In this document: piece after piece, positions 9,892-19,279 of the stretch
How the letters are laid out: each line of letters opens with the position of its first letter
How positions within the stretch are numbered: position 1 is the stretch's first letter
Translations under genes and position numbers: made by a program
From: an uncultured Eubacteriaceae bacterium
GTDB taxonomy: Bacteria > Bacillota > Clostridia > Lachnospirales > CAG-274
Length of the DNA: 64,000 nucleotides
Direction: 5' to 3'
NCBI GenBank assembly: GCA_947167715.1
Contig: CAMVJD010000010.1
Location: 1 to 64,000 of the forward strand
Notes under the pieces: generated by a model
What the model saw: only the letters and a program-made list of their open reading frames with translations
Told to the model about the DNA's origin: nothing
Databases searched by the model: none

Positions 9892-10074
9892 ACCCCTCCG
9901 TCGGCTGCGCCGCCACCTCCCCTTGCAGGAGGAGGTACTAATGCAACGTTATTTTAACATTAAAGTGGTTTAAAGATGTTGTTGTATCGCGGTAAATAGG
10001 TTGGTTATAAAAAGTGCCGAGCCGCGAAGCTCCTCCTGCAAGGGGAGCTGGCAAGCGCAGCTTGACTGAGGGGT
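9892..10074. repeat. 183-bp element with about 46-bp imperfect terminal inverted repeats (MITE-like)
   Basis: Left end begins ACCCCTCCGTC and runs through CTCCCCTTGCAGGAGGAG; the right end, reverse complemented, begins ACCCCTCAGTC and runs through the same CTCCCCTTGCAGGAGGAG block. The two ends match at most of about 46 positions and enclose about 85 bp of AT-rich sequence. No ORF is visible. Small GC-rich-ended palindromic elements of this look are common between genes in gut Firmicutes. It separates the small membrane protein gene from leuB. Confidence 0.8.
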
Positions 10075-10120
10075 ATAAACGGTAACTGTATAATTTATTA
10101 ACTGAAAAGAGGTAATTTAA

Positions 10121-11194
10121 ATGAGTAACTTTAACATTGCTGTTGTAGCGGGTGACGGTATAGGCCCCGAAGTAATGGAGCAAAATATAAGAGTATTGGA
10201 CAAGGTCGGTCAGAAATTCGGCCACAGCTTCAAGTACGAGTATGTAAAGGGCGGCGGCTGCGCTATCGACGAGTTTGGCGAGCCCTTACCCCAGCATACC
10301 ATTGACGTATGTAAAGCAAGTGATTCCGTGCTTCTTGGCGCAGTAGGCGGCTGGAAGTGGGATACTCTTCCCGGCGACAAGCGTCCCGAGAGAGCGCTCC
10401 TTGGCTTAAGAGGCGCACTTGGCTTATATGCAAATCTTCGTCCCGCAACACTTCACGAGGCATTAAAGGATGCTTGCCCCTTAAAGCCCGAGTTTGTACA
10501 GGACGGCGTTGATATTATGGTAGTACGCGAGCTTACCGGCGGTATGTATTTCGGCGAAAAGGGCAGAAAGCAGACCGATATGGGCGAGGCTGCTTATGAT
10601 GTTGAGCAGTACTCCGTAAAGGAAGTTGAGCGTATCACAAGAACTGCTTTTGAAATTGCAAGAAAGAGAAAGAAACACCTTACAAACGTGGACAAGCAGA
10701 ACGTGCTTGAGTCTTCAAGACTTTGGAGAAGCACCGTTTTGGAGGTTGCAAAGGATTACCCCGATGTAGAGCTTGATCATCTTTATGTTGACAATGCTTC
10801 TATGCAGCTTATTATGCGTCCTTCAACATTCGACGTTATCGTTACGGGCAATATCTTCGGCGATATCCTTTCCGACGAGGCTTCACAGCTTACGGGTTCT
10901 ATCGGTATGCTTCCTTCCGCATCATTGGGCGAGGGCAGCCTTGGTATGTACGAGCCTGTTCACGGCTCTGCACCCGATATTGCGGGCAAGAACATTGCTA
11001 ACCCCATAGCAACCATTCTTTCGGGCGCTATGATGCTTAAATACAGCTTTGGCTTGCAGGACGAGTCAAAGGTTATCGAGGATGCTGTGGCAAAGGTGCT
11101 TAACGCAGGCTACAGAACAGGAGATATCATGAGCGAGGGTATGAAGAAGCTTGGCTGTGTGGAAATGGCAGACGCTATTTTAGCAGAGATCTGA
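10121..11194 (+). CDS. leuB: 3-isopropylmalate dehydrogenase
   Basis: 357 residues. NAD-dependent oxidative decarboxylation of 3-isopropylmalate and, in the citramalate route, of 3-methylmalate. N-terminal VAGDGIGPEVMEQ; substrate loop (RPERALLGLRGALGLYANLRPA); VRELTGGMYFGEKGRK; metal and cofactor loops NIFGDILSDEASQ and EPVHGSAPDIAGKNIANP. SD AAGAGG. It lies 47 bp after the palindromic element and is followed by a terminator-like hairpin. Confidence 0.95.
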   Translation: MSNFNIAVVAGDGIGPEVMEQNIRVLDKVGQKFGHSFKYEYVKGGGCAIDEFGEPLPQHTIDVCKASDSVLLGAVGGWKWDTLPGDKRPERALLGLRGALGLYANLRPATLHEALKDACPLKPEFVQDGVDIMVVRELTGGMYFGEKGRKQTDMGEAAYDVEQYSVKEVERITRTAFEIARKRKKHLTNVDKQNVLESSRLWRSTVLEVAKDYPDVELDHLYVDNASMQLIMRPSTFDVIVTGNIFGDILSDEASQLTGSIGMLPSASLGEGSLGMYEPVHGSAPDIAGKNIANPIATILSGAMMLKYSFGLQDESKVIEDAVAKVLNAGYRTGDIMSEGMKKLGCVEMADAILAEI

Positions 11195-11206
11195 AAATAA
11201 TTTATT

Positions 11207-11235
11207 GGGGGTGGAAAATTCCACTCCCGAATTTT
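11207..11235 (+). terminator. Terminator-like hairpin after leuB
   Basis: GGGGGTGGAA (11207-11216)/TTCCACTCCC (11219-11228) pairs fully with one G-U; a short T-rich tail (GAATTTT) follows. The tail is weak, so partial read-through to ilvD is likely. Confidence 0.55.
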
Positions 11236-11237
11236 AT

Positions 11238-11321
11238 AAGCATTCCTATAGAATATGAAAAATCTAAATAGGAATGCTTGGTCAAGGAATAAAAAATGCG
11301 CCGCAAGGCGTCGGATTTTTT
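11238..11321 (+). promoter_or_regulatory. Tandem hairpins before ilvD, the second terminator-like (possible attenuator)
   Basis: First hairpin AAGCATTCCTAT (11238-11249)/ATAGGAATGCTT (11268-11279) has perfect 12-bp arms. Second hairpin CGCC-GCAA-GGCG (11299-11310) is flanked by six A and six T (11316-11321), as in an intrinsic terminator, and ends only a few bases before the ilvD SD. This arrangement could attenuate ilvD/ilvB. No leader peptide or known riboswitch was recognised. Confidence 0.5.
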
Positions 11322-11339
11322 ATAAGGAGGAAACAGGTT

Positions 11340-12998
11340 ATGATAAGTGACAGAGTTAAAAAAGGCCCCGAAAAGACACCTCACCGTTCGCTTTTCAAGG
11401 CTATGGGCTATACGGACGAGGAGCTTTCAAGACCGCTGGTAGCCGTTGTAAACGCACAGAACGAAATTATCCCCGGTCATATACATCTTGATAATATTGC
11501 AAAGGCCGTTAAGGCAGGTATCCTGGCCGCAGGCGGCACACCTATCGAAGTACCCGCTATCGGCGTATGCGACGGTATTGCAATGGGTCATATTGGTATG
11601 CATTATTCACTCCCCACAAGAGAGCTTATTGCGGATTCTGTGGAATGTCAGTTAAAGGCTCACGCTTTTGACGGCGTTGTGCTTATCCCCAACTGTGACA
11701 AGATAGTTCCCGGTATGCTTATGGCAGCGGCAAGAGTTAATATCCCCGCTATCGTATGCAGCGGCGGTCCTATGCTTGCAGGCCATAAATGCGGCGAAAA
11801 GCTTTCGCTTTCAAAAACCTTTGAGGCGGTAGGCGCTTACGAGGCAGGTATTATAAACGATGCCGAGTTAAAGGAATACGAAAATAAATCATGTCCCAGC
11901 TGCGGCTCTTGCTCGGGTATGTATACCGCTAACAGTATGAACTGCTTAAGCGAGGTCATCGGTATGGCTCTTCCGGGCAACGGTACTATCCCTGCTGTAT
12001 ACGGCGACAGAATTTCACTTGCAAAGCACGCAGGTATGCAGATAATGAAGCTTATCGAAAAGGATGTAAAGCCCCGCGATATTATGAACGAAAAGGCATT
12101 CAGAAATGCCCTTACAATGGATATGGCGCTTGGCTGCTCCACAAACAGTATGCTTCATCTTCCCGCTATTGCTCACGAAGCAGGCGTGGACTTAAATCTT
12201 GACCTTGCAAACGAGATAAGCGCAAAGACACCTAACCTTTGCCACCTTGCACCCGCTGGCTCAAATTATATCGAGGAGCTTAACGAGGTTGGCGGCATCC
12301 CCGCTGTTATGAAGGAAATAAGCAAGCTTGGCTTACTTGCGCTTGACAATCCTACGGTAACCTTAAAGACCGTTGGTGAAAATATCGCTGCAAGCAAGGG
12401 TGCGGACGGTACACTTGTAAGAACTGTAGAAAATCCGTATTCCACAACGGGCGGTATTGCTGTTTTAAGAGGTAATGTTGCTCCCGACGGCTGTGTTGTA
12501 AAAAGAAGTGCGGTAGCACCCGAAATGCTTAAGCACAGCGGCCCCGCAAGAGTATTTGACAGCGAAGAGGATGCTATTTCGGCTATCTTCGGCGGTAAGA
12601 TAGTAAGCAGCGATATAGTTGTTATCCGTTACGAGGGTCCCAAGGGCGGCCCGGGTATGCGTGAAATGCTTTCACCTACCTCCGCGCTTGCGGGTATGAA
12701 GCTTGACAAGGAGGTTGCGCTTATCACCGACGGCCGTTTCAGCGGCGCATCAAGGGGCGCAAGCATCGGTCACGTTTCTCCCGAGGCTGCATCGGGCGGC
12801 AATATCGGTCTTATACAAGAGGGCGATATAATTGATATCGATATCAATGCCGGTACGATAAATATGCAGGTATCCGACGAGGAGCTTGCACAAAGACGTG
12901 CAAACCACGTTATCCCCGAGCCCAAGATAAAGACAGGCTACCTGTCAAGATACGCAAAGCTTGTAAGCTCTGCGGATAAGGGTGCTATTTTAAGCTAA
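11340..12998 (+). CDS. ilvD: Dihydroxy-acid dehydratase
   Basis: 552 residues. Fe-S enzyme that dehydrates the dihydroxy acids to the 2-keto acids of valine and isoleucine. The [16 protein letters not shown] start, [20 protein letters not shown], the cluster cysteine of [15 protein letters not shown] and the second in [19 protein letters not shown] are all present. The ATG at 11340 is preferred over an in-frame upstream ATG at 11274 because it follows AAGGAGG and gives the family N-terminus. It is preceded by tandem hairpins and followed 32 bp later by ilvB. Confidence 0.95.
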   Translation: MISDRVKKGPEKTPHRSLFKAMGYTDEELSRPLVAVVNAQNEIIPGHIHLDNIAKAVKAGILAAGGTPIEVPAIGVCDGIAMGHIGMHYSLPTRELIADSVECQLKAHAFDGVVLIPNCDKIVPGMLMAAARVNIPAIVCSGGPMLAGHKCGEKLSLSKTFEAVGAYEAGIINDAELKEYENKSCPSCGSCSGMYTANSMNCLSEVIGMALPGNGTIPAVYGDRISLAKHAGMQIMKLIEKDVKPRDIMNEKAFRNALTMDMALGCSTNSMLHLPAIAHEAGVDLNLDLANEISAKTPNLCHLAPAGSNYIEELNEVGGIPAVMKEISKLGLLALDNPTVTLKTVGENIAASKGADGTLVRTVENPYSTTGGIAVLRGNVAPDGCVVKRSAVAPEMLKHSGPARVFDSEEDAISAIFGGKIVSSDIVVIRYEGPKGGPGMREMLSPTSALAGMKLDKEVALITDGRFSGASRGASIGHVSPEAASGGNIGLIQEGDIIDIDINAGTINMQVSDEELAQRRANHVIPEPKIKTGYLSRYAKLVSSADKGAILS

Positions 12999-13030
12999 AA
13001 ATATAAAAATAACAAGAAAGGAGCATAAGA

Positions 13031-14731
13031 ATGGTTTTAAACGGTTCCGAAATTTTGGTTGAATGTTTAAAGGAGCAGGGCGTAGACACTATATTCGGCT
13101 ATCCCGGCGGCGCCGTACTTAATATTTACGACGCACTCTATAAGCATCAGCACGAGATCAAACATTACCTTACCTCGCACGAGCAGGGCGCGGCTCACGC
13201 TGCCGACGGCTATGCGCGCGCAACCGGCAAGGTAGGCGTTTGCCTTGCAACAAGCGGCCCCGGTGCGTGTAACCTGGTAACGGGTATCGCAACGGCATAT
13301 ATGGACAGTATACCTATAGTTGCCATTACCGGTAACGTAGGCGTAAGCATGCTTGGCAAGGACAGTTTTCAGGAAATTGACATTACGGGCGTAACTATGC
13401 CCATAACAAAACACAATTTTATCGTTAAGGATATAAAGGACCTTGCGGAAACCATCCGCCGTGCGTTCTGGATAGCAAGAAAGGGCCGTCCCGGTCCCGT
13501 ACTTGTGGATATAACAAAAAATGTGACCGCAGATACCTATGAGTATGAGAAAAAAGAGCCTTATCCCGTAGAAAAGCGTGTAAGTACCATACTTGACGAG
13601 GATATCGAAAATGCGGTAAAGCTTATCAAGGAGGCAAAACGCCCCTTCCTTTACTGCGGCGGCGGCTGTATAAATGCCGAGGCAAGCAAAAGCGTAACGG
13701 AGTTTGTTAAAAAATTTGATATTCCCGTTTCTGTATCTGCTATGGGTCTTGGCACCGTGCCCTCCACACTTCCGCATTATACGGGTATGATAGGTATGCA
13801 CGGTACAAAGACATCTAACCTTTTGGCTAACGAGTGTGACCTGTTTATTGCTATGGGTGCGCGTTTCAGCGACCGTGTTGCAACAAACTTTGCAAAGTTT
13901 GCACCCCGCGCAAAGGTGCTTCATATTGATATCGACCCTGCGGAGATAAATAAAAATATCCTTGCGGTACAGTCGGTAATAGGCGATGTTGACGAGATAG
14001 TTAAGCGCCTTATGTCAAAAATGGACGCTATGGAGCATAAGGACTGGATGCACACCGTAAACCGCTATAAGGAGAGCTTCCCGCTTAAATATGACGACGA
14101 CGGTACATTAAAGCCCCAGTACGTTATGGAGCGTATCAACGAGATTTGCCATGGCGAGGAGATCATCGTTACCGAGGTAGGCCAGCATCAGATGTGGGCT
14201 TGCCAGTTTATAGAGCAGAAGTACCCCAGACACTTCCTTACATCGGGCGGTCTCGGTACAATGGGCTACGGACTTGGCGCGGCTATCGGCGCAAAGGTAG
14301 GTCAGCCCGAAAAGACGGTATTTAATATCGCGGGCGACGGCTGCTTCTATATGAATCATATAGAGCTTGCAACAGCTGTTGCAAATGATGTACCCATTAT
14401 TGAGGTAGTTATAAACAACCACGTTTTGGGTATGGTAAGACAGTGGCAGGATCTTTTCTATGATGCACGCTATTCGCAGACAAACCTTGACAAGGCAACA
14501 GATTTTGTTAAGCTTGGCGAGGCGTACAAGTGCGCTGTATTTAACGTGACTAAAAAAGAAGAGGTAGATGCTGCAATAAAGGGTGCTATGGCGGCAGGCA
14601 AGCCCGCACTTATCATCTGTGAGATAGGCAGGGATGAAAAGGTATTCCCGATGATCCCCGCAGGCGCAGCCTGTGACGATATGCTCACACTTGATGATTA
14701 TAACGCACTTCAAAACAGACCCGAATTATAA
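13031..14731 (+). CDS. ilvB: Acetolactate synthase large (catalytic) subunit
   Basis: 566 residues. Thiamine-diphosphate enzyme that condenses two pyruvates, or pyruvate with 2-ketobutyrate. The catalytic glutamate lies in TSHEQGAAHAADGYARATG; central FAD-type domain; the C-terminal ThDP motif begins GDGCFYMN and ends in the NN of VVINN. Biosynthetic rather than catabolic type, given the ilvN gene at the other end of the cluster. SD AAAGGAG. Last gene of the cluster, ended by a bidirectional terminator. Confidence 0.95.
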   Translation: MVLNGSEILVECLKEQGVDTIFGYPGGAVLNIYDALYKHQHEIKHYLTSHEQGAAHAADGYARATGKVGVCLATSGPGACNLVTGIATAYMDSIPIVAITGNVGVSMLGKDSFQEIDITGVTMPITKHNFIVKDIKDLAETIRRAFWIARKGRPGPVLVDITKNVTADTYEYEKKEPYPVEKRVSTILDEDIENAVKLIKEAKRPFLYCGGGCINAEASKSVTEFVKKFDIPVSVSAMGLGTVPSTLPHYTGMIGMHGTKTSNLLANECDLFIAMGARFSDRVATNFAKFAPRAKVLHIDIDPAEINKNILAVQSVIGDVDEIVKRLMSKMDAMEHKDWMHTVNRYKESFPLKYDDDGTLKPQYVMERINEICHGEEIIVTEVGQHQMWACQFIEQKYPRHFLTSGGLGTMGYGLGAAIGAKVGQPEKTVFNIAGDGCFYMNHIELATAVANDVPIIEVVINNHVLGMVRQWQDLFYDARYSQTNLDKATDFVKLGEAYKCAVFNVTKKEEVDAAIKGAMAAGKPALIICEIGRDEKVFPMIPAGAACDDMLTLDDYNALQNRPEL

Positions 14732-14734
14732 TAT

Positions 14735-14770
14735 AAAAAACGACCCCGATCTAATTGTCGGGGTCATTTT
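14735..14770. terminator. Bidirectional terminator between ilvB and the xre gene
   Basis: Stem GACCCCGA (14742-14749)/TCGGGGTC (14758-14765) with A-runs to the left and T-runs to the right, so it can act on both converging transcripts. It overlaps the last codons of the minus-strand regulator gene. Confidence 0.85.
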
Positions 14771-15173
14771 GATTTGATTTGGTATTTTCTTCATCGGGGA
14801 ATATGATCCTATCGGAATCTTCTATAAGCTCCTTTATATATTTTATAACATTGTCTTTTTCTTCGTCCGAAAGTGTTGAGCAAAGCAGCATCAATTCGGC
14901 AAATTTATCGTTTTCATATTTGGGAGAATGAAAATTTAATGTAGAATCGTCAAATCCCATAAGATAATCTAAAGTTACATTAAAAATGTCCGCTATTTTT
15001 ATAAGCGTATCTATTGTGGTGCCGCGTAAACCGCGCTCCATATTTGATACCATTTGCGATGAAATGTTTAAATAATCGGAAAATTCCTCAATAGATATGC
15101 CGTGTTTTATGCGTTCAAATTTTATGTTTTGTCCTATAATAACTAAAAGGTCATCTTTGTCGATATACACCAT
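14751..15173 (-). CDS. XRE-family HTH regulator
   Basis: 140 residues. An N-terminal Cro/CI-type helix-turn-helix is clear at about residues 12-68 (IGQNIKFERIKHGISIEEF, then SSQMVSNMERG, IADIFNVTLDYLMG). The C-terminal 70 residues are acidic, may be helical (SDEEKDNVIKYIKELIED) and probably serve dimerisation or ligand sensing. The target is unknown. SD AAGGAG overlaps the purE stop region; the gene lies 6 bp after purE and is the last of the long minus-strand run. Confidence 0.85.
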   Translation of the reverse strand: MVYIDKDDLLVIIGQNIKFERIKHGISIEEFSDYLNISSQMVSNMERGLRGTTIDTLIKIADIFNVTLDYLMGFDDSTLNFHSPKYENDKFAELMLLCSTLSDEEKDNVIKYIKELIEDSDRIIFPDEENTKSNQNDPDN

Positions 15174-15179
15174 ATTTGA

Positions 15180-15701
15180 TTACTCCTTATCGGCTAAATA
15201 TTCGGCATAACCAACTTTTTGAAGCTTTTCGGCTTTTTCCTCAACTTCTTTTTTCATTGAAGCTCTGAATTCACTTATTTTTTTTGCAAGCTCTTCGTCA
15301 TATGCGGCAAGCATTTGTACCGCAAGCAGACCGGCATTTTTGCCGCCGTTTATGGCAACCGTTGCAACAGGTATGCCGCCCGGCATCTGTACAATGGAAT
15401 AAAGCGAATCAACGCCGCTTAATGCGCGGGTCTTGATAGGCACGCCAATAACGGGAAGTGTAGTTATTGCGGCGGTCATACCGGGAAGATGCGCCGCGCC
15501 GCCCGCACCTGCGATTATTACCTTTAAGCCGCGGCTTGCTGCGGTCTCGGCGTAGTCGTACATTGCTTTGGGTGTGCGGTGTGCCGATACAACACTTATT
15601 TCATATTCGACACCAAATTGCTCCATTACCTTTGCAGCATCCTGCATAACGGGCAGATCGGAGTCGCTGCCCATAATTATACCAACCTTAATCAATTTCA
15701 T
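15180..15701 (-). CDS. purE: N5-carboxyaminoimidazole ribonucleotide mutase
   Basis: 173 residues. Class I PurE, which moves the carboxyl group made by PurK to give CAIR in purine synthesis. Signature [17 protein letters not shown], then [14 protein letters not shown] and [13 protein letters not shown]. Upstream in-frame codons exist, but the SD AAGGAGG and family N-termini place the start at the ATG at 15701 ([10 protein letters not shown]), or at the TTG at 15695. The start overlaps the end of purK by about 14 bp, so the pair is translationally coupled. Confidence 0.95.
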   Translation of the reverse strand: MKLIKVGIIMGSDSDLPVMQDAAKVMEQFGVEYEISVVSAHRTPKAMYDYAETAASRGLKVIIAGAGGAAHLPGMTAAITTLPVIGVPIKTRALSGVDSLYSIVQMPGGIPVATVAINGGKNAGLLAVQMLAAYDEELAKKISEFRASMKKEVEEKAEKLQKVGYAEYLADKE

Positions 15702-16860
15702 CATCCTCCTTGACAGAAAGTTTATTATAAGCCTCTTCGGCGCGCGAAAGTGCTGTTTCAAGCGTATCCGCGCTGACGGTTATATGTCCCATTTTACGCT
15801 TTGATTTTACGGTGGATTTGCCGTAGATGTGTACAAAGGCGCCTTGTACGGAAAGTGCCTCGTAAAGGCCGTAAACCTTTGCTTTGCCGTTTGAGCCCTC
15901 CTCGCCAAGTACATTGACCATTACTGTGGGGCGTATAAGCGATGTATCGCCAAGCGGCAGACCCACGATAGCGCGTATATGGTTCTCAAACTGACTTGTA
16001 ACACAGCCCTCTATAGTGTAGTGTCCCGAGTTGTGGGGGCGTGGTGCTATCTCGTTTATAAGCACATCATTATCCTTTGTAATGAAAAGCTCTACGCAAA
16101 ACATACCTATGCCCTTAAATATCTCCATTACATCGCGGGCGCAGCTTGTTGCTTTTTCAACGGCGCTTTGCGGTATATCGGCAGGAACAAGGGTCTCGTG
16201 AAGAATACTGTCCTTGTGGATATTGTTGCCTACGGGATAGATAACTACCTGGCCGTTAAGGCCGCGGCAGGCAAGAATGGATGTCTCCATTTTAAAATCT
16301 ATCATATATTCTGCCATAAGCGGCAAAGTACCGCTGCCAAGCTCCTTATATTTTTCATCTATTTCCCCGGGTGAGTGTATAACGGCATTGCCCTTGCCGT
16401 CATAACCGCCCGTGCAGGTCTTAAGCATATAGGGATAGCCGTATTTCTCGCCTGCCTTTAGCATATCCTCTTTACTGCTTATACCCATAAAATCGGGTAC
16501 GGGAAGAGAATTTTCTGCAAGCGTCTGCTTTTGCGTAAGCTTATTTTGTATTATTTTAAGACTTTTGGCCGTGGGATATATTTTATAGCCCTCGTTTTCA
16601 AGCTGTAAAAGTATTTCCGTATTAATATGCTCAAATTCATAAGTCATCAAGTCACAGGAATCCGCCAGCTGCCTTATCGCAGCTTTGTCGTCAAAGCCCG
16701 CAACTATATGCTCGTCAACTATTGAATGAGCGGGACAATCGGGTGTAGGGTCAAGTATTATAAGATAGAGCCCCATTTTCTTTGCTTCAAGTGCCATCAT
16801 CTGTCCCAGCTGACCGCCGCCGATAATGCCTATACGCTTATTCAGATAATTAGGCTGCAA
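15688..16860 (-). CDS. purK: N5-carboxyaminoimidazole ribonucleotide synthase
   Basis: 390 residues, ATP-grasp family. It carboxylates AIR with bicarbonate and ATP, feeding Pur[21 protein letters not shown] at the N-terminus, ATP-grasp core ([19 protein letters not shown]) and [17 protein letters not shown] are diagnostic. The start codon is TTG at 16860 behind GAGGTGAT. purK and purE are the only purine genes in this window and lie inside a run of unrelated metabolic genes. Confidence 0.95.
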   Translation of the reverse strand: MQPNYLNKRIGIIGGGQLGQMMALEAKKMGLYLIILDPTPDCPAHSIVDEHIVAGFDDKAAIRQLADSCDLMTYEFEHINTEILLQLENEGYKIYPTAKSLKIIQNKLTQKQTLAENSLPVPDFMGISSKEDMLKAGEKYGYPYMLKTCTGGYDGKGNAVIHSPGEIDEKYKELGSGTLPLMAEYMIDFKMETSILACRGLNGQVVIYPVGNNIHKDSILHETLVPADIPQSAVEKATSCARDVMEIFKGIGMFCVELFITKDNDVLINEIAPRPHNSGHYTIEGCVTSQFENHIRAIVGLPLGDTSLIRPTVMVNVLGEEGSNGKAKVYGLYEALSVQGAFVHIYGKSTVKSKRKMGHITVSADTLETALSRAEEAYNKLSVKEDDEID

Positions 16861-16884
16861 TTATATCACCTCATTTAGTATAGT

Positions 16885-17502
16885 TTAGTATTCCGCAGGG
16901 AATTTAATTGTTTCGTTAAGTGTTTTGGAAAGTATCCAGGCAGCCGAAGAGGCTGTTATCTTATTGTCATTTTCGACATTTGCGGCATAAAGCTGCAAAG
17001 CGGAAAGCTTGATCTTATCGGGGGTCAGCACATACTGCAATGCAAGCAAAGCATCGGAGGCTTCGATAATTCCGTTTTGGTCCACATCGCCAAACACGGC
17101 GTTTTGCTCGCCGTCACCAACCAATTCATAGGCGCTGCCCCTATGATTAATTATAATAAAACGCGGCTTTGAAATATCGCTGCCGCCTATTCGTGCAACA
17201 TAATATCCGTCGTTAAGCGAAAGAGGAAATTCTAAAGAAAAAAGTGTTTCCGAGATCTCCTGTTGTCCTATATAAACAATATTGTCAAGGTCATACGCCC
17301 CGCCGACAAGCGGAGTAACGGTAAGCGTAAGCTGTGATGCTGCGCCGATGCTGTCAATGCTGCCGTTTATATAAAGAATATCATTTTCCGTATATGCACT
17401 TTCAAGCTTTACGGTTGCCGCATAAGAACAGGTCGCTGTAAAAAGCAATGTGATCAGCGAGATAACGACACCGCAGCAGAACATAAAAAACGGACGCTTC
17501 AT
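16885..17502 (-). CDS. Secreted protein with a degenerate dockerin-like pair
   Basis: 205 residues. A signal peptide (about residues 1-29, ending near SYAA) is followed by an Ig-like domain of about 95 residues and a C-terminal region with two calcium-loop-like repeats. The first (GDVDQNGIIEASDALLALQYVL) is a good type I dockerin half; the second (ANVENDNKITASSAAWILSKTL) keeps the spacing but has lost key acidic residues. No catalytic domain is present. The ATG at 17502 overlaps the TGA of the upstream gene and follows GGGAGG. It may dock to a cohesin scaffold or be an evolved surface protein. Confidence 0.7.
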   Translation of the reverse strand: MKRPFFMFCCGVVISLITLLFTATCSYAATVKLESAYTENDILYINGSIDSIGAASQLTLTVTPLVGGAYDLDNIVYIGQQEISETLFSLEFPLSLNDGYYVARIGGSDISKPRFIIINHRGSAYELVGDGEQNAVFGDVDQNGIIEASDALLALQYVLTPDKIKLSALQLYAANVENDNKITASSAAWILSKTLNETIKFPAEY

Positions 17503-19256
17503 CAAAATTCCTCCCTGATAGTTTTTATGATTTCGATTATAAGCTCATAGCGGTTAAAGGGAGCTATAAAATAAAAACCGTCAACATACGGCTTTAATTT
17601 GCGCGCTGTTTCAAGTGCTATCTCCTTTCCGATATCCTGCGCCTCTTCGCGCGGCATATCGGGGGAGAAACGTGAAATATAATGCTCGGGTATATTGATA
17701 CCCGCCATTTCGTTATTTATAAACTGTGCGTTTTTATAATTTACAAGCGGCATGATACCGCCTAATATTTTAAAGTCACGCGGCCTTGGGAGCGCAGCTA
17801 TAAAATCAATTGTATCATCGGTAAAAATAGGCTGAGTTAAAAAGAACTTTGCGCCCTGTTCGTGCTTTTTTAAAAGCCTTTGGTATTCGGCCTGCTTATT
17901 TACTACATTAAAGTTAACTGCGCCGCCGCAGAGCATAGGGTCGTCGCTGAAAAGCTCGTTGTTCATTTCGCCTATCATACCCATAAGACTGTAGGACTGC
18001 ATATTAAATACGCTTTTTATGCGGTTGCGCTGTTCGCCCGGCACGGGGTCGCCCGTAACTACAAGCACATTTCTGATGTTTTCCACATAGGCGCTTAAAA
18101 GTGCGGAACGCAGAGATATTGCGTTTCTGTCGCGGCAGCAAAGGTGGGGGAGCACATCCATGCCGGTCTCTCTTTTTACCTTTGCGGAAACTGTTATACT
18201 TCCGACACGCGGCCTGCCCATAGGCGAATCGGCTATGGTAACTATATCCACACAAGCCTCTTTTAATGCCCTTGCGCCGTTGATAACACGGCTCACATCG
18301 GTTTTGAACGGCGGATCAAGCTCAACGGCATATAAAAAATCGCTGCCTTTTAATTTTTGGTGAAAATCATTTTCAATATAAGGCTTTTCGGCCGTTTCTT
18401 CAGAACATTTTAATTTTACATCAAAAACAGTGTTTGAGTCAATAGATTTTTTTAAAAGTTTTATATGCTCGGGCGTTGTACCGCAGCAGCCGCCTATTAT
18501 TTTTACGCCCGCAGCTGTATAGCCCGATACGATGTCGGCAAAATAAACGGGATTCATAACATATTCCGTTTTGCCGTTGATGATTTCGGGATAGCCTGCG
18601 TTAGGCAGCGCAAAAACAGGCTTTTTGCCAAGGTCAAGGCGTGACAGTATGTTTTCAAGGTGCTTGGGGCCTATGCCGCAGTTAAAGCCAAAGCCGTCTA
18701 TATTTTCATTTTCGCTGCATATTTTGCAAAGCCTTGCGGCACTTATAAAGGCCGATGTCATACCGGAGGGATTAAGTGCGAAGCCTGTAAAAATAAGTGC
18801 ATTGCGATTTTTAGCTTTAATATGTGATATGGCGGGCAAAATATTTTCAAGGGTGTCAAATGTTTCAAACCAGAATATTTCGGCCCCCTGCGAAAGCAGT
18901 ACATCGGCTGTTTTTATATATTCTTCTTTGTCATATGCGTTTGGACCGATGCTGCATGCAATTAAAGTGTTGCTGCCGCCGACAGCCTTTTTTGCGGTAT
19001 TATATGCCGAAATAAGGATCTTTTCGACAGTTTCAAAATCACATTCAAGTGTGGTTGTATTTGCGTTAAAGGTATTTGTGCGTATAAGCGCTGCACCGTT
19101 TTGGATATACTCCTTATGTATTTTTTCTATTATACTGTGATCGCGCAGCATTTCCAGCTCACAAAAGGGCAGGGGATCATTGCATACTTTATGATAGTAT
19201 GTCCCCATTGCACCGTCGGTCAGCAGAATATGGTCATTTAAAATATTTTTTATCAT
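17502..19256 (-). CDS. Bifunctional homocysteine S-methyltransferase / methylenetetrahydrofolate reductase (YitJ-like)
   Basis: 584 residues. The N-terminal half (about 1-285) is a Zn-dependent homocysteine methyltransferase: LLTDGAMGTYYH, the cysteine of FGFNCGIGP and the pair in IIGGCCGTTPEH. The C-terminal half (about 305-584) is a MetF-type TIM barrel: AVELDPPF, PHLCCRDRN, NVLVVTGDPVPGEQ and FFLTQPIFTDD. The fusion occurs in Firmicutes as YitJ and couples 5-methyl-THF formation to methionine synthesis. SD GGAGAG. Upstream neighbour yfhO ends 23 bp before it. Confidence 0.92.
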   Translation of the reverse strand: MIKNILNDHILLTDGAMGTYYHKVCNDPLPFCELEMLRDHSIIEKIHKEYIQNGAALIRTNTFNANTTTLECDFETVEKILISAYNTAKKAVGGSNTLIACSIGPNAYDKEEYIKTADVLLSQGAEIFWFETFDTLENILPAISHIKAKNRNALIFTGFALNPSGMTSAFISAARLCKICSENENIDGFGFNCGIGPKHLENILSRLDLGKKPVFALPNAGYPEIINGKTEYVMNPVYFADIVSGYTAAGVKIIGGCCGTTPEHIKLLKKSIDSNTVFDVKLKCSEETAEKPYIENDFHQKLKGSDFLYAVELDPPFKTDVSRVINGARALKEACVDIVTIADSPMGRPRVGSITVSAKVKRETGMDVLPHLCCRDRNAISLRSALLSAYVENIRNVLVVTGDPVPGEQRNRIKSVFNMQSYSLMGMIGEMNNELFSDDPMLCGGAVNFNVVNKQAEYQRLLKKHEQGAKFFLTQPIFTDDTIDFIAALPRPRDFKILGGIMPLVNYKNAQFINNEMAGINIPEHYISRFSPDMPREEAQDIGKEIALETARKLKPYVDGFYFIAPFNRYELIIEIIKTIREEF

Positions 19257-19279
19257 TTTACTCTCCGTTTATAGATTGA

